In this document: one piece after another, positions 53,768-62,580 of the stretch
How the letters are laid out: each line of letters starts with the position of its first letter
How positions within the stretch are numbered: position 1 is the first letter of the stretch
Assembly: GCA_017983495.1 (NCBI GenBank)
Contig: JAGOBH010000009.1
Span: 1-64,000 of the forward strand
Source of the DNA: Pyrinomonadaceae bacterium
GTDB lineage: Bacteria > Acidobacteriota > Blastocatellia > Pyrinomonadales > Pyrinomonadaceae
Direction of reading: 5' to 3'
Length of the DNA: 64,000 nucleotides
Position numbers and translations under genes: made by a program
The notes under the pieces: model-generated
Told to the model about the DNA's origin: nothing
Databases searched by the model: none
What the model saw: the letters and a program-made list of their open reading frames with translations, nothing else

Positions 53768-54160
53768 TCATCTGATCGTCAGCGTCAGCGAATATCTGGC
53801 GGTCCGCGGCGTCTTGACCGCCTTTTTTCGGACATAGAACATATAATCGCCCGACTCAGGTATCTCAAAGGTCAGCGTCGGCGAACTTTCAAATTCGGTC
53901 TCGAAATCGAACTCTTCGTTAAATACACGAAAATCGAAGAGGTTGCGGTTTGAATTTCTGATCGTAACGGTTTGCCCTTTGACGGCAGCAAAAACGTATT
54001 CAGCCTCCTGGCCGACCGAAAGCGTACCGCTGATCGCGGCACTGATCTTGCCGGCGTCAAACAGGATGCGATTCGGCTCAGCCTTGCCGCCGCGTTGGGC
54101 AAACGTTACGGACACGCATAGCGTTAATACTATCGACAGAACTAGTAAAAAGTGTCTCAT
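53768..54160 (-). CDS. exported PPC-like beta domain protein (paralog 2)
   Basis: Also 130 residues, with a signal peptide (cut near TFA-QRG). The PPC-like domain shows AISGTLSVGQEAEYVFAAV, then GQTVTIRNSNRNLFDFRVF and FEIPESGDYMFYVRKK. It has about the same motif order as the downstream gene at 53304 but diverges in the middle loop (FDFETEFESS). It is first in the leftward unit leading to YceI and divergent from the DinB-like gene. Function unknown; probably a periplasmic binding module. Confidence 0.75.
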   Translation of the reverse strand: MRHFLLVLSIVLTLCVSVTFAQRGGKAEPNRILFDAGKISAAISGTLSVGQEAEYVFAAVKGQTVTIRNSNRNLFDFRVFNEEFDFETEFESSPTLTFEIPESGDYMFYVRKKAVKTPRTARYSLTLTIR

Positions 54161-54208
54161 ACGTAGCGGCCAAGAATTTTGTTTTTGACTTTGATACTAT
54201 ACCGCATT

Positions 54209-54718
54209 ATGAATAGACCCGAAACAGAAGAATACGCGCCATATTACGACACCTATGTTTCGCTGATAGCAGACAACGGTGTCATGGCCGAATTGAATGA
54301 GCAGGCCGAGAGCCTGCGTGCCGCTGTCGCCGGTTTACCCGAGGAACGCGGCACATACGCCTACGCCGAAGGAAAATGGACGATCAAGGAACTGCTCAGC
54401 CACTTGATCGACGGCGAACGGATCTTTGCGTACCGCATCCTGCGCATATCACGCGGTGACGAAACACCGATCGAGGGTTTCGAACAGGACGATTATATCG
54501 CCACCTCGAACGCCAACGGACGCACGTTCGAAAATCTCATTGGCGAATTCGGCCTACAGCGTCAGGCCAACCTGATCCTTGTCAATAATATCGACGACGA
54601 GACCGCAAAACTGATGGGTACCGCCAGCGGCAAACCGGTTTCAGTCCGTGCCCTGACCTACATCATGGCCGGCCACGTTAAGCATCATTTACGCATTTTG
54701 AATGAGCGATATTTGTGA
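54209..54718 (+). CDS. DinB-family putative metal-dependent protein
   Basis: The ATG at 54209 gives 169 residues forming a four-helix bundle of the DinB/YfiT type. WTIKELLSHLIDGERIFAYRIL (His ligand), then a central DDYIATS and C-terminal MAGHVKHHLRILNERYL (two His) form the usual three-His metal site. Family members include thiol-S-transferases; the substrate here is not known. Its stop overlaps the start of the next gene (GTGA), so the two are coupled. Confidence 0.85.
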   Translation: MNRPETEEYAPYYDTYVSLIADNGVMAELNEQAESLRAAVAGLPEERGTYAYAEGKWTIKELLSHLIDGERIFAYRILRISRGDETPIEGFEQDDYIATSNANGRTFENLIGEFGLQRQANLILVNNIDDETAKLMGTASGKPVSVRALTYIMAGHVKHHLRILNERYL

Positions 54719-55881
54719 TCACCTTACCCTACGACGTGATCATTATCGGTGGTGGTGCGGCGGGGCTGTTTTGCGCGTTCAATGCCGGGCGTCGCGGCAA
54801 ACGAGTCCTCGTCGTTGAGCATAACGCCGAGGTTGGCCGCAAGATCGTGATTTCGGGCGGGGGGCGATGCAACTTTACCAACCGCGACGTGCGGCCCGAG
54901 AACTTTCTGTCCGCCAATCCGCATTTTTGCAAATCCGCGCTGTCGCGCTACACGCCGCAGGAATTTGTCGGGCTGGTCCAAAAACACAAGATCGCGTATT
55001 ACGAGAAAACACTCGGGCAGCTCTTTTGCCGTGAAAGTTCGAAGCAGATCGTCGAGATGCTGCTCGCTGAGTGTCGCTCAGCCCGGGTCGAAGTGAGGAC
55101 CAACTGTTCGGTAAAAGCGGTATCGCATAGCGACAGTTTTCGCGTCGAGACCAACCAGGGCGTTTTTGAAGCAAAGACGGTCGTCGTTGCCTGCGGCGGG
55201 ATGTCTTTCGCCAAGATCGGTGCGACCGACCTCGGATATCGGATCGCACGGCAGTTTGGCCATAAGATCGTCGAGACACGGCCGTCGCTTGTCGCTCTTG
55301 CGGCAAAAGGCGGCGGCTGGAAAGATCTCGCCGGCGTTTCGATCGACGCCAACGTCTCGACCGGCAAGACCGCGTTTCGGGAGAACATCCTGTTCACCCA
55401 TCGCGGGTTCTCGGGCCCGGCGATACTTCAGATCTCAAATTACTGGAAGCGTGACCGACCGGTGACGATCGACCTGTTACCGGACGTGGACGCGGCCGTG
55501 CTGATCGAATCTGAAAGGTCAGAACGGCAAAATCTGGCGAACTATTTGAGCAAGTTTCTGCCCCAACGGTTTGCACAGAGCTTTGCCGAACGCATCGGCA
55601 TCAACAAACCTGTCGCCCAGCTAAACAAGGCCGAGATCAAGAAGGTCGCCGATGCACTAAACTCATGGCAGGTGGAATTTACCGCAACCGAGGGGTACGA
55701 CCGTGCCGAAGTGACGCTCGGCGGTGTTTCGACCGACGAACTGTCGTCGCAGACGATGGAGAGCAAAAAACAGTCCGGGCTCTATTTTATCGGCGAGGTC
55801 GTCGATGTCACGGGCTGGCTCGGCGGTTACAATTTCCAGTGGGCATGGTCGAGCGGTTTCGCCGCCTCGCAGGCTATCTGA
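54715..55881 (+). CDS. HI0933/YhiN-family FAD-dependent oxidoreductase
   Basis: The 388-residue protein starts with GTG (overlapping the DinB stop by four bases). Its N-terminus YDVIIIGGGAAGLFCAFNAGR is the FAD Rossmann motif, followed by the family hallmark GRKIVISGGGRCNFTNRDV. VVVACGGMSFAKIGATDLGY and the terminal GEVVDVTGWLGGYNFQWAWSSGF complete the HI0933 pattern. The reaction of this family is not defined. Its end overlaps the end of the convergent J-domain-like gene by eight bases. Confidence 0.92.
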   Translation: MITLPYDVIIIGGGAAGLFCAFNAGRRGKRVLVVEHNAEVGRKIVISGGGRCNFTNRDVRPENFLSANPHFCKSALSRYTPQEFVGLVQKHKIAYYEKTLGQLFCRESSKQIVEMLLAECRSARVEVRTNCSVKAVSHSDSFRVETNQGVFEAKTVVVACGGMSFAKIGATDLGYRIARQFGHKIVETRPSLVALAAKGGGWKDLAGVSIDANVSTGKTAFRENILFTHRGFSGPAILQISNYWKRDRPVTIDLLPDVDAAVLIESERSERQNLANYLSKFLPQRFAQSFAERIGINKPVAQLNKAEIKKVADALNSWQVEFTATEGYDRAEVTLGGVSTDELSSQTMESKKQSGLYFIGEVVDVTGWLGGYNFQWAWSSGFAASQAI

Positions 55882-56689
55882 ATTCGTCGATGTCCAAGCC
55901 GTATTTTTGTTTGACGTACTCTTCCTGAGCAGCGTTGACGCTTTGCAGATTGGTCAGGCGACGCTGGCTCTTGGTAATGTGAACGCGTGCCCGGCCGGAC
56001 ATCTGCTTGAGCAGATCGCGGCCCTCGGCGGCCTCGGCGTTGACCTTGAGATGAAGTTCGAACAGCTCCGACGTTACCAGAGCCTCTCGCTCATCGACGA
56101 TCTCGATCAGGCGGCGGCGGATCTGAAATATCTGCCGGATGGCACGGACAAGTTCGTCACCAACCGAGTCGCCCTTGATCAGGTCGGGGCTATTGCGAAA
56201 ATCGTGAACGAGCTTGTTCAGCTTTTGCTGATCGCGGGACGTGTATGCCTGATTAAGCTCGGCCATTAGGCCGTGGCGCCTCTCTTTTTCGCCGGCGTCG
56301 AGTGCAAGATCGGGATGGATCACACGGGCGATGTCGTGATAGGCCTTTTTCGCCTCAGCCGTCGGAACCCATTCCTCGGCATCGAGTTCCTCAGCGGCAC
56401 GGGCACGCTCGGCCGACTCTTCGGCTCGACGGCGCAGTTCCTCGACCTTTTTCTTGATCTCCTCGTCGTCAGGCACGAGCTTTAACTCCTCTTCGGCAAT
56501 GAGCGCGTCGATCTCGTCCTGCTCGGCATAGAGCCGGGCGACCTGCATCGTGTATTGTGCCTCAAATTTCTCAAGCTCGGTGCGAAGATCGGTCATCTCC
56601 TCCTCACGGTCGGCAAGCCGGTCCTTGAGACGGTCGAGCACCTTCACCTTTTTGTTCAGCTCGATCTGTTCGGGCGCGATTGAATCCAT
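55874..56689 (-). CDS. coiled-coil protein with a degenerate J-domain containing HPD
   Basis: The 271-residue protein has an N-terminal charged coiled coil (about 8-102). A short helical region at about 110-155 follows, where AKKAYHDIARVIHPDLALDA contains the HPD triad (125-127) in the DnaJ-like position and the next helix RRHGLMAELNQAYTSRD fits J-domain helix III. A second helical part follows. Such proteins may stimulate an Hsp70, but partner and target are unknown. Only the HPD context supports the J-domain call, so the name is tentative. It ends overlapping the convergent flavoprotein gene. Confidence 0.7.
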   Translation of the reverse strand: MDSIAPEQIELNKKVKVLDRLKDRLADREEEMTDLRTELEKFEAQYTMQVARLYAEQDEIDALIAEEELKLVPDDEEIKKKVEELRRRAEESAERARAAEELDAEEWVPTAEAKKAYHDIARVIHPDLALDAGEKERRHGLMAELNQAYTSRDQQKLNKLVHDFRNSPDLIKGDSVGDELVRAIRQIFQIRRRLIEIVDEREALVTSELFELHLKVNAEAAEGRDLLKQMSGRARVHITKSQRRLTNLQSVNAAQEEYVKQKYGLDIDEFR

Positions 56690-56770
56690 AATTTAGGGCA
56701 TCTTAACCGTACGGGACGAAAAAGACAATTCCATGCCGTATCGAATCCGCCGGCAGCTTAAAACGCAAAA

Positions 56771-56800
56771 GACGCCGTGGAATATGATCTCCGCGGCGTC
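56771..56800 (-). terminator. rho-independent terminator
   Basis: GACGCCGTGGA (56771-56781) and TCCGCGGCGTC (56790-56800) form an 11-pair stem with one wobble. On the leftward strand TTTTGCGTTTT follows. It lies 23 bases past the stop of the zinc-ribbon gene. Confidence 0.75.
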
Positions 56801-56823
56801 CTTGATCTCAAGCAGTCCGAAGT

Positions 56824-57558
56824 CTAGCCCGCCGTCGCATCGGTCTGATCGGGCGTGTTGATATACAAGATCCGCGAACAGCTCTCGCAGGTAATGATCT
56901 CATCCCCTTTCTTGACGTTGACCTGCATCTGCGGACGCAGCGACATAAAGCATGCACTGCACGAACCGTTGACGACCTCGGCAACGGCAATACCGTCGCG
57001 GCTCCGCTGCGCCATACGGTCGTAGACCGAAGCAAGTCGTGCCGGCAGGGTCGCAAACGCCTCTTGACGGCGTTTTGACTGAGCGTCAAACTCCGACTTG
57101 TCCTTCTTCATCTGAGCGTCAAATTCCAAAAGGGCAGCTTCACGCTTGCTGTCGAGAGTGTTGATCTCCTCGGCACGTTCCTCAAGCTCTTTTTCGACAG
57201 CCTCGTTGGCGGTCAATGTCTCAACGATCTGAGCCTCGTACGCGGCGATCTGCTTTTGCAGAGCATCGGTCTCGCGCATCGCGGTCTCGTACTCTTTTTG
57301 ATTCTGGGCGTGTTTCAGATTGCGGTCAGCACGCTCAAGATAGGTCTTATTCTCAGCTATCTGCTTTTCCAACTCAGCCCGCGTTGCGTGCAACTGGTCG
57401 CGACGGCCCTGTATTTCGCGGATAGAAAAAGCGTGCTGTTCAAACTCTTGTTCGATCTCAGCACGCTTAGCTTCTGCGGTTTCGATTGATTTTTTTAATC
57501 GGCGGAGGTTGGTGTCAGTTTTTTGCAACACAACCAATTTATCAAGATCTGCTTTCAC
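56824..57558 (-). CDS. C4-type zinc-ribbon coiled-coil protein (CT398/DUF164-like)
   Basis: The 244-residue protein has a long coiled coil (about 10-175) and a C-terminal zinc ribbon with CSACF and CESCS pairs about 20 residues apart (near 202 and 224). This is the layout of the PF02591 family, found across bacteria and linked by context to secretion or RNA processes. No function is proven. A hairpin terminator follows. Confidence 0.9.
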   Translation of the reverse strand: MKADLDKLVVLQKTDTNLRRLKKSIETAEAKRAEIEQEFEQHAFSIREIQGRRDQLHATRAELEKQIAENKTYLERADRNLKHAQNQKEYETAMRETDALQKQIAAYEAQIVETLTANEAVEKELEERAEEINTLDSKREAALLEFDAQMKKDKSEFDAQSKRRQEAFATLPARLASVYDRMAQRSRDGIAVAEVVNGSCSACFMSLRPQMQVNVKKGDEIITCESCSRILYINTPDQTDATAG

Positions 57559-57646
57559 TTAAAAAATATCTCCTCAGTTACCAAACGTACATATTACGAC
57601 AATTCTAACCCAGATGCTATTCAAGAAAAAGCGAATTCCGTATGTC

Positions 57647-58165
57647 TCACTCACCGACAAAGAGACGAAAGTGGCCGTATAGGTCCGAAACCCGAAAAGG
57701 CGAACGTTTGCCGTCCTCGGTCTCAAAATGCCATAACGGCAACTCTCCGGCGTAGGCGAGCACAAGATCGGCATTCGCCTTAGGTATCCCAAAATGCGTG
57801 ATTCGTGCGGCCGCAAGCGTTCCGCCGAGCATAATGCCGTCAGTTGGCGTTCGCGTCCAACCTGCCTCTACCGACAAACATCTTACCCCTCGATGCACAC
57901 GTACGACTGAACCGACCATGTTCGAATTGCCGCGTGAAAAGCTGTGCGGATGGCCCCGTTCGGTAACCAGCCCAATAGTTGCCGGACCGGAGGCCGAGAC
58001 GATCTCGTCCAGCGAAGCGAACAGCCAATTGACGCCCTCGGCCCTGATCGCGTCGTTTGCGGCCTTAAGACGCAGATATTCGGCGATCTCGCTCTTTCCG
58101 GAATCGAGAGCCCTGGCGGTGGCGGTGCTAAGCATTTGAGACCATATTTGATCGAGCTCGGTCAT
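57647..58165 (-). CDS. hypothetical cytoplasmic protein
   Basis: A 172-residue frame with an N-terminal helical part (LDQIWSQMLSTATARALDSG) and a beta-rich middle (ATIGLVTERGHPHSFSRGN, GGTLAAARITHFGIP). No signal peptide or known motif is seen. It is divergent from the TPR gene at 58273. I do not recognise it. Confidence 0.6.
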   Translation of the reverse strand: MTELDQIWSQMLSTATARALDSGKSEIAEYLRLKAANDAIRAEGVNWLFASLDEIVSASGPATIGLVTERGHPHSFSRGNSNMVGSVVRVHRGVRCLSVEAGWTRTPTDGIMLGGTLAAARITHFGIPKANADLVLAYAGELPLWHFETEDGKRSPFRVSDLYGHFRLFVGE

Positions 58166-58272
58166 ATTGCGAGGATAAGGCCCAACGGGCCAAAAGACAA
58201 TTTCGTGATATGATTCTGTGTTTTGGTGAGTGTTTTCGGCGCCTTGCCGCGGTCCGGTCCGGCAGTTACTTT

Positions 58273-61188
58273 ATGAAGTATTTCGCGATCATTTTTTTAT
58301 CTTTCACAATGGTCCTTGCGGCTCACACGCAGACCACCAAGACAAGATCGGCTAAGCCCGTTGCGACAACCAAAAAGCCAACAACGGGCAAACCGACGCC
58401 ATCCAAATCGACGCAGACCAAGACATCGGCGGCAAAGAAACCAGCCGCGGCAAAGCCCAAGACCACACAGGCGGCGGCTAAACCGAAACCGACGCCGATA
58501 CCCAAAAGAGCCCCCGACGAGAACGAATCGTATGAAAAGGCGGTAGCGATAACCGATACAGGTGAGCGGGTCACCGCCCTGCGGAAATTTCTCAGGGATT
58601 TCCCCAAGACCGAAAAACGGACCGGCGTTCTCGAAATGCTGGTGACGACCCAACTCGAATTGGCAAACGAAAAGATAAAGGCCAATGACGCCGAAGCCGC
58701 CGCCAAGCTTTTTTTAGCCGCAGCCGGTGACGCCCCACAGCCGCTAAGCGAGCCGTTATTTGCAAATTTCACCGGCAAGATATTGCCGGCGTTGTTTTGG
58801 GCCGGTCAGCGTGTCCCCGCGTTTGACCTGGCGAAGACCCTTGAGGCAAAGTCGAGCACCAGCGTGCCGCAACTTCTGGGTATCGCCAATTTTTATATGG
58901 GTATCGAGAATGGTTCGGAGGCACGACGTGTGACCGGCGATGCGATCAAACTCGACCCTAATTCATCGGCCGCGTATCAAACGCTCGGGCTCGCAAACCG
59001 CATCGATTTTTTGCTCGAAGATTCGGTTGCAGCATACGCAAAGGCACTTGAGATCGACGCGGACTCTGTTTCCGCACGCCGCGGGCTTGCCGAGATGAAA
59101 CGCTCTCTGGGCCGATCCGACGAGGCTGCGGCATTATACGCCGAGATCCTTGCGAAGGAGGCCGATAGTCTTCCAGCCCGAACAGGTTTGATCCTGGCAA
59201 TGTTCGAAGGCGGAAAACGCGCGGAAGCCGAGGCCGAACTCGCGCGTTCGCTCGAGGCCACACCGGGAAACGTTATGCTGCTGTCGGGTGTCGCGTATTG
59301 GTACGCCGCACATAACGAGGGAACTAAGGCGATAGAATATGCCCAGCGGGCGATCGCGTCGGACCCGCGTTTCATCTGGTCGCACATCGCACTGGCTCGC
59401 GGCCTGATGGCCGAACGCCGCCCCGCCGACGCTGAAAAAACGCTGCTTGCCGCTCGTCGTTACGGCAATTTTCCGACGCTCGAATACGAGATCGCTTCGG
59501 CTCGTGTAAAGGCAGGGTTTTTCCGCGAGGCTGCCGAGGAACTCGGAAAGAGCTTTTCGATCAAAGACGGAATGGTCACGACCAAACTCGGCGGGCGCCT
59601 GATGCGTGAGTCCGCGGACCTCACCACTCTCCTCGAACGCGAGCGGCAGGCAAGCATTTTTGCACCGACCGCCGCCGACACTCCGGAAAACGCTGCGATT
59701 CTCAAAGGCCTGCTCGAATTAACTGTTCGTCTTAGCGAAAAGGAAGCAAAGTCCGATGCTGTCGCAGGTGCAGCCGACGCCTTTACCTCTGGCACGGACG
59801 ACATGCGGGTTCACCGCCTTTTGTTCGCCTCGAAAGAGCTGCTTTCGCACAAGGTCGCCGCCGAAAAGGCTATTGAGCTTGCCTCGGCAGCTGTCGGAAA
59901 GGACGACATCGGGCTTGATGTTCCGTCACCGGCAGCCGCGATCTTGGCTGACGAACTTTACGACAGCCGTCGACTGGCTGCCTCCCGCGACGAGTATATT
60001 CGCGTGCCCGACGTGCCGCGGCAAACTCTTTCCGCAATTCTCCGCGGCCGCATCGAGGAAATGAACGGCTGGGCGCTTTATCAAACCGACAAGTGGCCCG
60101 AGTCGGCCATCCGGCTAAAGCGTGCGGTCAGCGTACTGCCGACTGACAGTGCGTGGTGGCGTTCGAGCATGTGGCGGCTCGGAGCCTCGCTCGAAGCTGA
60201 CGGCAAGGACGCCGAGGCTCTCGAGACCTATATCAGGGCGTACAAGGCCGGCCAAGTCGATGCAGTCAAATACTCGATAGTCGAAGCGGCCTATAAACGC
60301 GTGAATGGTAACAGCGAGGGGCTGAAAGCAAAGATCGGAGCCAATCCGCTCAAGCCCGCACCCGAGACGGTCGCTGCAAAGACCGATCCAACACCGGAAC
60401 CGAAGTCCGATCCGACGCCCGAACCAACCGTCGCCCCGAGCCCGACGCCGGAGGCAACACCGTCAACGTCGCCATCGCCGGAAGCTCCGAAGACGGAACC
60501 GACACCCGAGACAACTCCTGCAGCCGTTAAGGTCGAACCAACACCGGAAATTACACCGGAAATAAAGGTCGAGCCAAGTCCGACGCCGACGCCCGAAACT
60601 ACGCCGGAACCAAAGTCTGAAGCGAGTCCGACGCCCACGCCGGTCGCCGCGGAAGCGACACCAACACCGACCCCCACGCCGGAAACTGAAACGAAGCCGA
60701 CGCCCGCAATACCGCAACCGACACCGACACCGACACCGGCTGGCAAAGACCTGTTTCCGCCGGTGATCATCACCATTCCGCCGCCGACGATCGTTGCCAA
60801 AACGGAAAAGGCCGACCCGAAAACGGATCCAGGCGTTGAGCCAGCTCCCGAAACTCCGCCGACCGTGGTGCGGCCGCGCGTGATCGAGGCAAAACCCGAT
60901 GAATCAGCGGCTCCGTGCAAACTAACGCTAAGCGAGGAGAGCATCACGCTCGACAAGAACGGAGGCGATCTCGCCGTCATTGTGGGCTCTGATGAAGATT
61001 TTGACCTGACGGCTGTTAAGGCGGTCTTTGACAGCAGCAATGACATCTCGGTAAAGCGCGAGCCGATATCCGGGATCAAGGGACGTGCACTGTTCGTACT
61101 GCGTTCGATCAGCTCAAAGACTGGCCTTTATTCCGTGGTATTTGATATGCCGTGCGGGAAGAAAACACTTAGGGTAACCGTTCGTTAA
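58273..61188 (+). CDS. large exported TPR protein with Lys/Pro and PTP-rich low-complexity linkers
   Basis: The ATG at 58273 gives 971 residues with a signal peptide (cut near AHT-QTT). A Lys/Thr/Pro/Ala-rich stretch (about 20-85) leads into about 600 residues of TPR-like helical pairs (NANKIKA-type repeats such as YAEILAKEADSLPARTGLIL). A second low-complexity segment (about 700-830) is rich in PTPEP, PTPTP and TPEIT units. The C-terminus is an Ig-like domain with two Cys (CKLTLSEESITLDKNGGD and MPCGKK). It probably anchors or spans the envelope and mediates protein interactions. Its stop overlaps the convergent ligase gene by four bases. Confidence 0.82.
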   Translation: MKYFAIIFLSFTMVLAAHTQTTKTRSAKPVATTKKPTTGKPTPSKSTQTKTSAAKKPAAAKPKTTQAAAKPKPTPIPKRAPDENESYEKAVAITDTGERVTALRKFLRDFPKTEKRTGVLEMLVTTQLELANEKIKANDAEAAAKLFLAAAGDAPQPLSEPLFANFTGKILPALFWAGQRVPAFDLAKTLEAKSSTSVPQLLGIANFYMGIENGSEARRVTGDAIKLDPNSSAAYQTLGLANRIDFLLEDSVAAYAKALEIDADSVSARRGLAEMKRSLGRSDEAAALYAEILAKEADSLPARTGLILAMFEGGKRAEAEAELARSLEATPGNVMLLSGVAYWYAAHNEGTKAIEYAQRAIASDPRFIWSHIALARGLMAERRPADAEKTLLAARRYGNFPTLEYEIASARVKAGFFREAAEELGKSFSIKDGMVTTKLGGRLMRESADLTTLLERERQASIFAPTAADTPENAAILKGLLELTVRLSEKEAKSDAVAGAADAFTSGTDDMRVHRLLFASKELLSHKVAAEKAIELASAAVGKDDIGLDVPSPAAAILADELYDSRRLAASRDEYIRVPDVPRQTLSAILRGRIEEMNGWALYQTDKWPESAIRLKRAVSVLPTDSAWWRSSMWRLGASLEADGKDAEALETYIRAYKAGQVDAVKYSIVEAAYKRVNGNSEGLKAKIGANPLKPAPETVAAKTDPTPEPKSDPTPEPTVAPSPTPEATPSTSPSPEAPKTEPTPETTPAAVKVEPTPEITPEIKVEPSPTPTPETTPEPKSEASPTPTPVAAEATPTPTPTPETETKPTPAIPQPTPTPTPAGKDLFPPVIITIPPPTIVAKTEKADPKTDPGVEPAPETPPTVVRPRVIEAKPDESAAPCKLTLSEESITLDKNGGDLAVIVGSDEDFDLTAVKAVFDSSNDISVKREPISGIKGRALFVLRSISSKTGLYSVVFDMPCGKKTLRVTVR

Positions 61189-62576
61189 GAATGTCGCCGC
61201 CGCACGTGCGAAACCGCGACGACCACAAGCGTGAGGAAAAAAAAGGCGTTCGCGGGCGTCCTGAGCGGAAAATCGAAAAAGCTGTGTATCAATATCCCAA
61301 AACAGCCCGCTAAGGCCCCGATCGCAGCCGTTCGATGGTAATCTTCGCGGGCATTTGCGATCGACGCGAGGCCTTTCTTAAAAACTAGAAAAATAAACCC
61401 GCAAATACATGCGAATCCGATGATGCCCGCGTCAGCCAGCGTCTGCAGATAATCATTATGAGCCTGCTCAACGCGAAATACGCCGGGCCACGTGTCGTAT
61501 CGCGTGAATGCTACCCCAAAGGCATCGAGGCCCGCACCGAGTATCGGGTGATCGAGGAATATCCTTAACGCGATCTTCCAAAAATGCGTGCGGCCGCTGG
61601 TGATGTCTTCGGCACCGGAGAGCCCGATGCTGCGGATCAGTGCATTATTTTCGCCGAGAAACATCACCATGCCCAGGACCAGAACGATCAACGCCGTGCC
61701 CGCCGCTGCGAGCCCCGTCTTGCTTTGCGAAACCCGTAACCCCTCACTTTGTTTTCCCAGCGAAACGCGGGACATATATGTCGCAAGCAGGACAAAAATG
61801 ATCGTACCGACAAGGCTGATCATACCGCCGCGTGAACTGGTCATCACGGCTGCCATGCCGAGCAATATTGCCGCAACGCCGAGCAACAGCCGCCGCTCGC
61901 GTCGGATGTCCGAACCAAAAAGAAAGGCAAGCGTGACGCCCGAGACCATGACCATGAACGAGGCGAAATGATGCTGGTTGACGAATGACCCGAACGGTAT
62001 CGCCTGCGGCGTTCCGCGAATGCCGTAGATCGCGTCGGGGTTGGCAAGACGCTGAAGTATGCCGAAAAACGCCATCAGCGAACCGAAAACTATGATCAGG
62101 CTGACCGTGCGTCTGAGGCGTTTATCGTTATTGATAAACGTTAGTGCGGCTGAGAAAAACACGAGATACCCGATCAGACGAATGACAAAAAGTCTTGTCG
62201 AATACGGGTCGAGCGAAATGGCGGTGCGGTGCGGTTCACCGACCAAGGCGGCCGGCAGATCAGGTGAAAATAGCGGCAGCGTCTGAAACGTCCCGAGTGC
62301 GATCAGCAGCAACAGGGGCACGAGCAGCATGCTCCGGTTTAACAATAGCGCCCGTCCGTACCAAGCGTCAGCCAACCAGAGCAAAACGACGGCGGCGAGA
62401 GCGATGATAAGCACGACCCAGCTTCCCTGATCGACACCGCCGAAAACGATAGTCGAAAATACCGGTATCAGGCACAGCAGCACATAGATCGCACCGCTCA
62501 GACGCGACGACGTATCGCCGAGCAAAACGGGCTCGAAGATGGCGTTGGCCTTGGAGCTGCTGTCGGCTGGTGACAT
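61185..62576 (-). CDS. O-antigen ligase / Wzy-like polymerase family membrane protein
   Basis: The 463-residue protein has about eleven membrane segments and the Wzy_C-type periplasmic loop TSGRTHFWKIALRIFLDHPI, then LGAGLDAFGVAFTRYDTW, followed by EQAHNDYLQTLADAGIIG. These are the conserved features of O-antigen ligases and polymerases, which join undecaprenyl-linked sugars to an acceptor. It is the third gene from the right edge of a leftward run with a TPR protein and a CapD-like protein, consistent with polysaccharide assembly. Confidence 0.87.
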   Translation of the reverse strand: MSPADSSSKANAIFEPVLLGDTSSRLSGAIYVLLCLIPVFSTIVFGGVDQGSWVVLIIALAAVVLLWLADAWYGRALLLNRSMLLVPLLLLIALGTFQTLPLFSPDLPAALVGEPHRTAISLDPYSTRLFVIRLIGYLVFFSAALTFINNDKRLRRTVSLIIVFGSLMAFFGILQRLANPDAIYGIRGTPQAIPFGSFVNQHHFASFMVMVSGVTLAFLFGSDIRRERRLLLGVAAILLGMAAVMTSSRGGMISLVGTIIFVLLATYMSRVSLGKQSEGLRVSQSKTGLAAAGTALIVLVLGMVMFLGENNALIRSIGLSGAEDITSGRTHFWKIALRIFLDHPILGAGLDAFGVAFTRYDTWPGVFRVEQAHNDYLQTLADAGIIGFACICGFIFLVFKKGLASIANAREDYHRTAAIGALAGCFGILIHSFFDFPLRTPANAFFFLTLVVVAVSHVRRRHS

Positions 62577-62580
62577 TTCG

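Noticed and set aside
60291..61079. 262-codon - strand frame rich in Gly and Val
   Set aside because: It is the antisense reading of the PTP-rich arm of the TPR gene; its repetitiveness is inherited from that arm.
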